From assembly GCA_000328365.1 (NCBI GenBank), contig KB302105.1:139490-203489 (forward strand): a stretch of 64,000 nucleotides of DNA. The letters run 5' to 3'. The position numbers and the translations under genes were made by a program. Below, piece after piece: positions 23,501-33,344 of this stretch. Numbering within the stretch: the stretch's first letter is position 1; each line of letters starts with the position of its first letter. This DNA comes from Capitella teleta (lineage: Eukaryota; Annelida; Polychaeta; Capitellidae). The notes below the pieces were generated by a model. It searched no databases and was not told the DNA's origin. It worked only from the letters and a program-made list of their open reading frames with translations.

Positions 23501-26327
23501 TCAATACGTCTGGATCAACAGCCTCTTGATTCACCAAAATCGGAAGTTCATGTTTCCCAGGAGTACTAGCAGTCAGATCTTCAGCAAGTGGAGCAGAACT
23601 TTGAGTTGTGTAGACCTCTGGAAAAAAAGTTGCATGTACCTCCGGAGTGTAGACAAATTCCCCAGCAATCTGCTGCTGTTGCTCGTAACACTCAGCAATC
23701 AGACTGTTTGGCACTGTACGAGCATGAGCCTCATTCACAAGAAGTTTGTTGACTGTGAGCGTCTGATCCGGGAGATGAATTTCCACAAAGAGCAGAGGAC
23801 AACTGCCCTCAAACGATGCTGCCATCTGGACGAGATAATTGCTGCTGGGTCGGAGATGAACAGCAAACAGCGCAATGGTTTCTTTTGGCCAGCAGATGTT
23901 GCGTTCCATTGAAGCCACCTAAGCACAATCATAAAATGCTTGAATATATATTCTGCAGGTGAAGATTTAACAACTGACGTTAGCGAGAGAGCAGCAGAGG
24001 GCACAGGCAGGGAGCATGGTGAACTGAGATGGAATTCTCTGAACGTCACTTATACTCAGCCGACAGCTGTTTCCGTAATCGGCGTAGATCACGTCAACTG
24101 AGCCAGAGGAATCGAAGGCCGTCACGTAAGCACGATACCACAATCCATCCTCCAAAAAGCGTGCTTTCACCAACATACCGCAATCAAGATCAGACAAGCT
24201 CAATTTGTGGTGATCTTCAACAGCCCTGTAATAATAATAACAATAAGAGAATTAGCAAACAAAAAGATTATACTCACTGAAGGTCTTGCATTAGATCGTC
24301 AAGAGCGGGACACTTGACTTGTACCCAAAACAAAGATGGATTGTAGACCTCCGTCACATACACGTCTGTTAGTTTCACAGTGTCTAGTTTCAGAGGTGGA
24401 AGTGAGGCCCTCTCTCTCGCTCTCCTCCGCTTCTTCACACTTCTCGGTCGACACGCTTTCTCAATGACTTTTTCAACTTTCCTTGAGATTTCCTCGGGAA
24501 GTTCAAAATCGACTTCGGTGCCCTCAGTTAACGCAGGCAACTGGGGCTCTTCCAGGCATGTTGAGTGCATTGGGGGTGTTGGTGGCGCCTCGATAACTTC
24601 AGTGATCTCCAAAGCTGAAGTCTGAGATGGGGGAACCACTGAGGTCTGATCTCCTGATCGACTGTCATCATCTGAGTCTGCAAGTAATTTCAATGCGATA
24701 CAATGATAACGATATAATTAATTCACCATTAAAAACAAAGGTCAGTGAAAAACAAGAGATAAAAGGGAAGAAAAAAAAGAGAGGAAAAAAAAGGAAGACA
24801 TAGAACGATGAACATGAATGAAACACAATCTTCATTAATCTATGTTAATATGACTCAATACTGTAGAACAGGAAATTTCTGCAGACTGCAATTTTCACGG
24901 ATACAGGGCTCAGGCCTTTATTCATCATATTTTATAACCCAGAACCATTTCGCTGGCATCTAATATTTGCGATCGATCATGAAAGTTGAAAAGTTAAAGT
25001 TATTTATTTATATAAACCTAATATTTACATAAATGTGATGTGGAGAGCTGGACCGCCGAAGCAGTATATGCCCTCAATAAATTAACTAATCTATAACAAA
25101 AGTGTGCATCGCCTTCCATAAGAGATCATAATAATGTACAAAAAGTAGAATAAAAATAATAATAATAATAATAATTTAAAAAAAAAAACAAAAATAATAA
25201 TAATAATAATAAAATAATAATAATGACGGTAGTAATAACAATCGTGACCGTAAATAATGATAGTAATCAAGACCATAAATATAGTGAAAATTTAATGCAT
25301 ATTTCCTTCAAAGTAGACTGTTTACAATAATATGCATTTGAATGTTTTTATAGCACGAAATGCGCTTTTATAAAAGAAATAAATGAAATGAAATGAATGA
25401 AATAAAACTGATAAGATAGGTCATTGTGTTCAGTTTGACTGCTTCTCATAACGATCTAACAATACGTTATAATATGAAAAGGCAACCCAAGCATATAGTG
25501 AGCCACTCAATCCAAATTGCATTCATTATAATCCTTTGGAACAACCCTAGCTGCATTCTGTAGCCATAATCTCAGGGGATGATGATCCTTATAGCAATAG
25601 GAGTCTTGGAACAAGATTAGAACAACCCCAGATGGAATTATGAGAAAGTAAAAATTCGCTCAAAAAACTTCCAAGAAATTCTGATTTAAAACAAAATTCT
25701 AACCAACCAGCATCATCATCATCAAGCAGGGACGTCTTTGTGATGAATAGTTTATTCGCGACTTCTTCCAACTCTTGTTGCATGCCTCGGTAGCGAGAAA
25801 GAAAACGAGTTTTCCCTCCGGTTGACGACAGCAAAGACTCCGCAGTAAATTCAGCCTGAAATTGATTGATAAATTAAATGATTAAATGATGCGTTGATTA
25901 ATTAAATGATTAATTGATGCGTTGATTTGTCACCTTTGACACGATGCTTTCTATCAATGCTCCAATCTCTTTTTCCTGCTCACGAATTTGTGCCAATTTC
26001 GCTCGCACTTTGCATGACGCCTCTTCTTTGTATTTCTTCTGCGACATTTCTTCTGCCTGCAAACATAATAAATTCATTACATTTCAGTTCAGTTATCCTT
26101 TCATTTATGGCAGATAAGGAATCCACAAACACAGAAACAGCATTTCTGTAATTTCTCATCGAATCGATGTAACGTTAGCAGGTTAACCACCAAAACTTGC
26201 GAGACTTTAGTTGAACCTGAAGCTGTTCCAGGTTCTCGGTTCTGACATCATCCTTATCAACTGTGAACTGAGCCAGAACGAGGTTTGGACCGTGATGTTG
26301 AATGAACAGGCCCTGGATGACTGTCAT
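20542..26327 (-). CDS. Multi-Tudor domain protein with coiled coil and CCCH zinc finger
   Basis: Thirteen minus-strand exons join in phase to 1238 residues: 26327-26217, 26056-25934, 25855-25708, 24677-24278, 24225-23979, 23918-22339, 22231-22110, 21969-21877, 21822-21733, 21648-21460, 21404-21341, 21223-20870, 20737-20542. Visible parts are a charged coiled coil (about 25-80) and a DDDDADSDDDS acidic patch (about 125). Three extended Tudor domains follow at about 230-400, 700-860 and 985-1215, with cores LWYRAYVT..YADYGNS, YYRAQVTEF..FYIDYGNS and WYRARVIIA..FFVDYGNS. A disordered linker at about 400-690 has repeated PEV motifs, a QQPSGQQP stretch and an arginine-rich block. A CCCH finger (C-x8-C-x5-C-x3-H) lies at about 947-967. 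Such Tudor domains read symmetric dimethylarginine on Piwi proteins, so a piRNA/nuage role is inferred. The start ATG is the least certain part; a 72-base open exon at 26561-26632 may be 5'UTR or coding. Confidence 0.85.
21733..21822 (-). other. Exon encoding the CCCH zinc finger of the Tudor protein
   Basis: This 90-base exon encodes VCHFFRLKGRC, RNGDLC, PFLH, a C-x8-C-x5-C-x3-H finger on a single exon flanked by phase-1 introns, so it can be included or skipped without a frame change. CCCH fingers usually bind RNA. It directly precedes the third Tudor unit, which begins with the OB/SN-like half PPPGSFVVIEITAIFTPNRF. Confidence 0.8.
25150..25225 (+). repeat. (AAT)n/A-rich microsatellite in intron 3 of the Tudor gene
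   Basis: Runs of aataataat interrupted by an A9 tract. Intron 3 (24678-25707) is otherwise AT-rich and holds nothing else recognisable. Confidence 0.8.
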
Positions 26328-27013
26328 TAACACAAATATAAACTCTGTAGTGACCAGCAAACACACTTTGACGAAAAAGGTCTTCGAAGAATCTTTAATT
26401 TAAAATACACTATCGCACACACGGAAACAAAAAATTCATGAGATGCATCAGGATCACTGTATCACCTCACTGTTACTGTATTATCGCTCAACAATCACAT
26501 GTCGTCGACGGAACACACAGAATGTAAAAGAAAAATAATTCAAATAAAGTTTGGTGAGACCTGAACTATGGAATCGTGTGAGTATTCAAACCGTAGAAAA
26601 TGACTGTTGCCATCTAGCGCGCCCAACGAATTCTGAAAAAATCAGAGAGGAATATTCATCTTGAAAACAAAAGTTGAAATTATTATACGTTATGATTCGC
26701 ATCCGGCTGAAAATCAATTGAGAGTTAACAATGTGAATGCAGGTCCATAGACATCGACCAATTGATAGCTTTGAAAATCGGTTAACATTGTTAAACTCTT
26801 TAGTCCAAAGACTCTCTATTAAGAGGGACGCGCCGCTCAGCTTACAAGCGGTTGAGCTTAAACTGCGAGCAGCCGACGGCTATCGAGTGCTGGACACTTC
26901 CGGTTTCGTCAGTTGATCGTCAACAATAGCGCAAGTTCGTCTCTTCGTCTGTGTCTACGCCTCGTTTCTCTGAAAATTTCACACTTCAACTTCGACTATG
27001 TCTTCTACCAATC
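26328..27013. promoter_or_regulatory. Likely divergent promoter region between the Tudor gene (-) and the THAP-like gene (+)
   Basis: The two genes start head to head about 690 bases apart. The stretch 26820-26960 is clearly richer in GC and CpG than its surroundings (gagggacgcgccgctcagct), as expected of a metazoan TATA-less promoter. No TATA box or specific factor site can be named with confidence. Confidence 0.4.
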
Positions 27014-27506
27014 ATGGGGGAGAATTGCGGGGTGCATGGCTGTAGCCTCAATCGCCGAAGTGCCACTAAGGTCATCTCCTTTCACGATATTTTGCGGATC
27101 AAAGATCAGCAGTGGAGGAGTTCCCTTGTTCCATCTCTTGGGAGAGAATTCTCACGAGAAAAACTTAAGATGAAATCACGCAAGCACCTTTACATAGGTT
27201 TTCGACATTTTGAGGAAAACCCAACCCAATCTTGTACCAGTTTGGGTGAGTTATTTAAATTTCGGTACAAATATTCATGTTATTTCATATGCATGAGCTT
27301 AGTTGAGTATTGCTTTGTGCCTAGATATATATCATTATAAACAATTATCTACATTTGCAGTTATCAAGAAAACAAGCTGCGGATCCAACAATGTTTGGCT
27401 TTGCAGATGCCCGCAAAGGGCAACACAAGAGGAGCCAAAAGGACAACGGAACCAGTTGTCCTCTCTTCAAGCCCCTTCAAGAGAAGGACTACTGAAAACT
27501 GATTGA
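27014..27506 (+). CDS. Small THAP-like zinc finger protein, two exons
   Basis: Exons 27014-27245 and 27361-27506 join in phase (gtgagt donor, ttgcag acceptor) to 125 residues. An AATAAA follows at 27542. The N-terminus MGENCGVHGCS gives C-x4-C. It is followed by ISFHD, the expected tryptophan (DQQWRSSL) and YIGFRHFEEN, where the THAP consensus has C-x2-H-F. The H-F is kept, but the third zinc ligand Cys is Gly (codon ggt, one change from tgt). The rest is a basic tail, and no transposase domain follows. THAP domains bind DNA and occur in P-element transposases and host regulators derived from them. The missing ligand suggests decay or a non-functional finger. Transposon-derived gene or remnant; expression is unproven. 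Confidence 0.55.
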
Positions 27507-27541
27507 TAAATTTTTATTGCATCGTTTTTTTTTTCCCACAC

Positions 27542-27547
27542 AATAAA
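27542..27547 (+). terminator. Poly(A) signal after the THAP-like gene
   Basis: AATAAA lies 36 bases after the stop, preceded by a T-rich tract. Confidence 0.5.
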
Positions 27548-27741
27548 AAAGAATGAAAGAAAGACAGAATTATTATCTTTTTGGTTTCTGCTTTATTTAA
27601 AAAATCCCATCATATAAATAATGTGAAAAAATAATAATGATAAATGATGAAAAAATATGGTTATAAATCTATAATGTTCTCTTGTCTGCGAGCTTGACTC
27701 GCAAAGCATTTTCTTTGCCGGTACAATTATTTTTATTATTT

Positions 27742-28390
27742 TTATTTCTCCAATAAGAACAATAAGCATTCATGGTGGCACATAATTTCACGAAAAAGTC
27801 TCATAATATTGTTCATGACTCTGTCATCCAGGTCAGAGATGGATGACTCCTCAGGCAAGCCTGTTGCAATGACTTCTGCGCTAAAGACGCCTGCTGACTT
27901 CAGGCCTGTTTTAAACTTCTGATATGCAATTCGCATAAAGGGCTCCAGCGCCTCAACAGGGGTCAACAGCCCTCCCCTTGACTTGACCGCAATGAGTGAT
28001 GGTCTCGGGCCTTTCTTTTTGTGGCTGATGAGGCCTTTGATGACATCCAGGTCATTACTTCGATTAGAGCAAGCATACGCTTCTTCAACTTGTGGAGAAC
28101 GGCTCCAGTTATGTACATAATGATCTCACTCTGATGGTCAGTCACAGTCTCAGTGTTGGCGTCTTTGGATGGGGGAGCAAAGTTTGCTGGTCGAGTGACG
28201 ATGTCCTCACAGAACTGGAGTGCTACTTGGAAGACAGCCGCAGAATTAATATTGTGATTAATGAATTAACTCCCTGCACATGTCTTGAATTTTCTGAGAT
28301 GTAAGGAAGCAGCGCACTTGTGCTCATGGGCAGGCTGAGGCTCTTGAAATGGTTTCCAGCTCCTCAATCAGGCTTTCGGAGTGATCCAAA
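27742..28390 (-). pseudogene. Transposase-like C-terminal fragment, frameshifted
   Basis: Minus-strand frames give TDHQSEIIMYITGAVLHKL (28145-28089). After a shift near 28080-28095, the reading continues DLDVIKGLISHKKKGPRPSL and on to TPVEALEPFMRIAYQKFKT, SDLDDRVMNNIMRLFREIMC and a final HHECLLFLLEK. An upstream block reads HLDHSESLIEELETISRA near 28380-28330. The 'YI.G.L..KL' opening and closing 'CHH' resemble C-terminal regions of THAP-associated transposase-like proteins in invertebrates; this family call is a recollection, not a search result. It lies on the strand opposite the THAP-like gene, so the two are not one transcript. Confidence 0.45.
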
Positions 28391-28777
28391 TGCTCTGTAA
28401 AAGAAGGCAAATACCTGTTTAGTATGTCTTCAATTAAATTTACAAGCATTCTAATTTAATTACAAGATTGATCAGCTTTGCACGAGGAAGGGGTTTTATT
28501 CGTTATGGCTCAAGATTCGATTACTTGATGTTCAGGATATTTAGATGCTATATTGCTGCAGCTCGATATACCTCAGGTTCCACTGTAATTGCTCCTGTGG
28601 TAATGTAAAAATTCTCGTTTTGATAGCTCTTCTTATTGGATCCTGAATCTTCGTCGAATTGAGATTGTTGATTATTCAATTATTAGATAATCCATTTGCT
28701 TTAATGCTACACTAGGCGTTCAATTGTGTTGTGCTTTAATACTGCTGAGTTACTGATATATTCTCTTCTCTTTCTAG

Positions 28778-29059
28778 ATTACCAGGCTAGGCTGTGATGG
28801 ATCGAACACAAACAAGACTGTATGCAACAGCCTTCTGGAGCTGATGACTGTGTCGGCACAATCAGGGTTTAACTCTTGGGGGTTCAACAACAGCATGCAG
28901 TAAGTATTTAGAATTATTTTCAATATATTAAAACTGCTATGTTTCCATTTCCTTTGTATAAATATTGTGTATGGATAATCCAAGCCGATTTCTTAGTACT
29001 TCCTAGCTATTGTAATTATTGTGATTCTGTTCTTCTTCCAGTCGCTATCTGCCAAAATA
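28778..29059 (+). CDS. Unrecognised spliced exon pair
   Basis: Exon 28778-28899 has a strong acceptor (tctctttctag) and donor (gtaagt). It reads LGCDGSNTNKTVCNSLLELM then SAQSGFNSWGFNNSM. It joins in phase to 29042-29059, which ends H-R-Y-L-P-K-stop. Reading frame and splice sites agree, but no upstream exon was found and no family was recognised. It may be the tail of a transposon-borne gene or a chance open stretch. Confidence 0.25.
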
Positions 29060-29626
29060 ATCAATTTCATCCTCAACCAGTCTTGATGAAGTGGGACATT
29101 GCAGTCGGAGAAGCAGCGTTCTACGAAGCCCATAGACTCACGAGGTTCCACAAGCGAGGAACTTTTGACATGGCACATGTTATTGTTTAATTTTACCCAT
29201 ACTTTATTGTTCATTTTATTTCCTTTCATCTGTTGTTAATAACAAAAAAATAGTTTGAAAAATAATGAAAGATTGATCTTATAATATTTTTTTATCTGGT
29301 GTAGTAATCCCTTAAGCAAGCAATAGAAAGTTGCCAGCTGAGTGCAGGATACTTATCAGGGTCTTATCTCTTGAGTAAACAATCACCTAATGACTACAAA
29401 TGTACCATTTATCGCCACATGTGAGGCCTAATCTTCTAATCCCTTATGTAAACATTTGAAAAATCGCCAAATATATGCCCGTTTGTGCCATTTCACTTTT
29501 GATATTGCTGACAGTTATGGTTAATCCGCTAAATAAACTGCCACAATTGAACCGTTATTTGCCACATCTGTGTTCACATCTGCAATCTATTTTTTCGTTT
29601 AAAGTGATAGCTATGTGATGGGCAGT

Positions 29627-29959
29627 GAGTGAGTGAGTGATTGGGGTTTTACGGCTCCACCCAACCCGTTCGGGTGATACGGGCGCCAGAACAGAAGGCC
29701 CGGGACCGGGGTTTCCCCCTACTCTTATCGATAAATTCCAAGGGTTCTTTATCCTGCATACCACCATAGACAGTAGTACACAGCGCCCCGCCTTGTTACG
29801 CAGTTGGGCAGCACTGCAGAGTCACCGAAGAATTACAATTGTAATTCACAATCATAACGCCCGTGGCCTGATCGGGTCTCGAACCCGGGACGTCGACCCC
29901 CACGGTCGTCATAGGATTGTAGTCAGCGGTTTAACCCACTGCGCTACCCGGTGCCCCCC
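29627..29959 (-). mobile_element. tRNA-derived SINE, full length, with 14-bp target-site duplication
   Basis: On the minus strand the head carries a pol III A box (tagcgcagtggg) and B box (ggttcgagaccc). Next come an unrelated body (gtgctgcccaactgcgtaac..) and a tail ending ccaatcactcactcactcac. Identical flanking copies of atgtgatgggcagt lie at 29613-29626 and 29960-29973. No coding capacity; it would need LINE enzymes in trans. Confidence 0.92.
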
Positions 29960-30070
29960 ATGTGATGGGCAGTATTGTACAATTGTGGCGGGTTTTTTTT
30001 ACATTTATGTGGCAAATTGTGCCACAAAATAGGTATCACAATGACACTTGAATGCTATCTGGGTAATAAT

Positions 30071-30118
30071 GATTTCATAATACATGCAATGACTTGTCAT
30101 TGCACATATCATGAAATC
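30071..30118 (+). repeat. Short inverted repeat (23-base arms, 2-base loop)
   Basis: Arms 30071-30093 and 30096-30118 pair at 20 of 23 positions (outer gatttcat / atgaaatc, inner gcaatgac / gtcattgc). It lies between the two opposite SINEs. Confidence 0.7.
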
Positions 30119-30262
30119 ATGGACAAAGAAACACAAAGAAAATACAACAACAACAAAACAGAAAAGAAAAAAGAAGTACATGGACAGTATTAATAATCAG
30201 CCTGGTCTCGCACGTGGGTCTTTGTGGGCCAGCTAATTCAGCACTCTGCTTTCACCGCTGCC

Positions 30263-30594
30263 GATAGCTCAGTGGGTTAAACCGCTGACTACAATCCAAT
30301 GCAACCGTGGGGGTCGAGGTCCCGGGTTTGAGACCCGATCATGCCACGGGCGTTATGATTGTGAATTATAATTGTAATCCGTTATAATTGTAATTCTTCA
30401 GGGACTCTGCAGTGCTGCCCAACTGCGTAACAAGGCCGGGCGCTGTGTACTACTGTCTATGGTGGTATGCAGGATAAAAAACCCTTGGAATTTATCGATA
30501 AGAGTAGGGGGAAACCCCTGTCCCGGGCCTTCTGTTCTGGCGCTCGTATCACCCGAATGGGTTGGGTGGAGCCATAAAACCCCAATCACTCACA
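30263..30594 (+). mobile_element. tRNA-derived SINE, full length, same family
   Basis: Same A box (tagctcagtggg), B box and body as the copy at 29627-29959 but on the opposite strand. The flanks ttcaccgctgcc (30251-30262) and ttcatcgctgcc (30595-30606) are a target duplication with one mismatch. One extra internal 'aattgtaatccgttat' repeat is present relative to the neighbour. Confidence 0.9.
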
Positions 30595-31124
30595 TTCATC
30601 GCTGCCCGCAGTATCGGAGCAATCTTGCAATTAAATTTTCGACCTCTTCGCAACTGGCGAATAAGCAGACAACATTCTTGCGGACAGCGATTTGAAGAGA
30701 AGAGAATAAATATGAATAATAGTAAGAAACCAGGTTGGAACACAAAATACTCTGAGTTCATAATAGCAAGCTTTGACTGTAATCCAAGTACAGTGTCAAA
30801 GTGATTATTGATAATGCACAATCTTGTCAATGCAGAAAACTAGATCTTCAAGTTGAAGCATTCTCTTCTTCTGCGCTGGAAAACTGAGAAATATTGTGCA
30901 AACTGTGCACTAATTTCACTTCTTTTTTTCTCTGTTCAATTTGTTTTCATGTATTTCACTTTTTGATGTCTACTTTCAACTGATGTTTTGAATTTCCAAT
31001 TCTATTACTCATCATGATTTTTTGTGTATGACATATTCTGAAATTCTGATGATTGATTTCATGATATTGCCAGAAAAGAAAAAAAAAAAGTCAGCATCGG
31101 CACAGGGCACAGGGTAATGTACTT

Positions 31125-31995
31125 CTACTACTACTACTAGGGCGGTCTCAGTCGGGCTCGAACATGGATCCGCCAGATGTCTCGGTCCATCATACATGTG
31201 GCCAATTCCCCCCGATCGCTTTCAACTCCAGCATCCCTCTTCAAGATATCGATGTAGTTCAGTCTTCTTCGCCCTCTGGCTCTTTTGCCATGGTTTGGTG
31301 CCCAGAGGATTAGTCCACTTGCTGGCAATTCCTTATGACGCAGGCAATGCCCTGCCAGCCTCATTCTCCGGGCGGCCACTGTGTCTCCGACCTTGTTCAT
31401 GTTCTTGTACAGCTCGCTGTTTGGCACATGATGATACCACTTCACGTCATGGACTGTTCGTAGCATACGGGTGTAGCAGCCATTTAGAGACTTCTCTAAG
31501 GTTGGTGTTATTGTCCATGCCTCACATCCGTATAGCAACACTGATTCTACAGTCGCCTGGAAGAGTCGGACCTTAGTGTCACGTGACAGGTAGTTTTGAT
31601 AGGACACTGATCTTCGATGTTATATGTCATCACTTCCGTCTTCTTCGCATTCAATTCTAGCCCCACATTTTTGCACTCAGTCTCAACAAGTGAAAGTAGC
31701 TGTTGCGCTTGCTGGATGTCGTCACTCAGAAGACAGATATCATCTGCAAAGTCAAGGTCAGTAATGACAAGGTAGTAATGCGTGGACTCTGGCAGACCGT
31801 CGTGGGGTCAATGTAAATCCCAGCTTTTCCTCACTACCGCTGATGGCTTGTCGCAGAGCAAAGTCAAGTACAACAATAAAGAGGAAGGGGGCCAGAGTAT
31901 CCCCCTGGAGCACACCTGCCTTGATCTCAAACTCTTCTGTCTCCCCGTCTGGTGTTCTTACTTTGGCTCTCGGAGGGTAATGTCCTCCAATAGTA
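31125..31995 (-). pseudogene. 5'-truncated LINE: reverse transcriptase C-terminal half
   Basis: Minus strand. KAGVLQGDTLAPFLFIVVLD (palm motif) at about 31920-31860 and ITDLDFADDICLLSDD (catalytic FADD) at about 31770-31720 precede SRDTKVRLFQATVESVLLYG and RRMRLAGHCLRHKELP in an uninterrupted C-terminal frame (31607-31137). The stop lies in a short (tag)n tail, probably the element's 3' end. The 5' side (endonuclease and fingers) is missing, as in 5'-truncated insertions. One frame change lies between the palm block and FADD. The clade is RTE/CR1-like in style but unresolved. Confidence 0.85.
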
Positions 31996-32055
31996 ATTAA
32001 AGCACCTCCGGTGAATCATATTATACCTATAGTTCTTCTTTTCCTGATTCATCAC

Positions 32056-32199
32056 CAACCGAAAGTGGCATTTACGAACAATCTACTATTCTACTACTAT
32101 TCCGATGGAATTGCGAAAACTATGATTCAACCGAAAGTGGCATTTACGAACAATCTACTATTCTACTACTATTCCGATGGAATTGCGAAAACTATGATT
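32056..32199 (+). repeat. Exact 72-bp tandem duplication
   Basis: Units 32056-32127 and 32128-32199 are identical (begin caaccgaaagtggcatttac, end aaaactatgatt). The length is a multiple of three, so a 24-residue open stretch is repeated. No known motif. Confidence 0.95.
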
Positions 32200-32814
32200 T
32201 TGCAAGGCAACATAAAGGCAAACCGGAAGTCCGTGGACATGCAACTAGTGTTTTGATATCTATGAATCCAACATGGCGAATGTTGTGGCATAGATGGGAG
32301 TGATTCCCTGTACACGTTGATACTCTTGTCATTTTCGCAAATATTTCTGTATTTTAATTTCTGACACATTTTTGGTGAGTCGCCCTGGTTCATATGATTG
32401 GATGCCGTTGTTCTGAATCTAAGTTAGTGCTTGTTTACGGTTTGATACGTCCCGAATCGGCTTATGAAGGTATGACAGGCTGACTCTCGACTGTCACTCA
32501 CTGTGACACTGTCACTGTCACTGTCGTCTGACCCTCATGTCTCCATATCTCACCTCAATAAAAAAAAACCCACACAATGTAATATCTAGCGAAGACAGCG
32601 TATTAAATTAAAATTGCGTGTAAAATGACATCTATGACAGAGTGAGACATATACAGTCAAAATTTATATGATTATATTATATATACTAATAATAATATAG
32701 TAATAATATAGGCCTATGAGTATGTATTGTATAGAGAGATATGGGACCACTTGTCAAATAACCCCAGAGCCTAAATCATGCAATTGGGGGGAGGGTCCTC
32801 CCATCGCTATATAA

Positions 32815-32880
32815 AAGGGTGCTATGATTTTTTAGGGATATAGAGACAAATTTTTTAGGGGTATAGAGACAAAAATGGGG
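32815..32880 (+). repeat. Short imperfect tandem repeat
   Basis: 'ttttttaggg(g)tatagagacaaa' occurs twice in a row. It lies near an otherwise featureless AT-rich stretch upstream of MON2. Confidence 0.6.
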
Positions 32881-33253
32881 TATGTTTTTTTGGGGAAAGT
32901 TAGCGATTTGTGTATGCCGCCACCTCTTGTCCTTGCACATCTCCATCATTGTCTGCTTTGCCTGAGAAGAGAGGAAACATGCAATTATCAGTGAAGATGA
33001 ACTCATCTTGATTTGATCTCAGACGATACACCTCAAAGCACCACCAGTCTATCCGATTGCACCCTCGCGGATTTTGATGATGGTGTTGAGTTGCTTGTGG
33101 ATTATAACCATGTTCAAGCGTAGCTCATTATAATATTAAAATGTGCCCTCTTGACCTCATGGATATATGAATTCATCAAATACGTGGTTTTGTTGTGTCA
33201 CGTGGCAACCGTTTACCGACATACGTAGTATTTCATTCATGCCGTGAATAAGC

Positions 33254-33344
33254 ATGGGAAAAGTGACTGCGATCGCCGTTTTCAAAGACACATCGCCCCT
33301 GCACGGCTCGAACTCTAACCCTGGATCATCGATATGTGTATTTG
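33254..33344 (+). CDS. Possible upstream coding or 5'UTR exon of MON2
   Basis: From ATG 33254 an open frame of 91 bases ends at a gtaaga donor. It joins in phase to the acceptor at 34390 and then reads through G-P-V into the conserved MON2 start region (M at 34402). It would add 34 residues (MGKVTAIAVFKDTSPLHG...). The vertebrate protein starts at the 34402-equivalent position, so this is either a lineage-specific extension or an open 5'UTR exon. Confidence 0.4.

Noticed and set aside
22311-23912. Long + strand open frames (up to 242 codons) opposite the Tudor gene
   Set aside because: They are antisense shadows of the 1580-base Tudor exon; no family motifs and no splice logic of their own.
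29627-29959. Possible functional tRNA gene (A and B boxes present)
   Set aside because: The boxes belong to a SINE head followed by an unrelated body and flanked by a target duplication; no cloverleaf closes.
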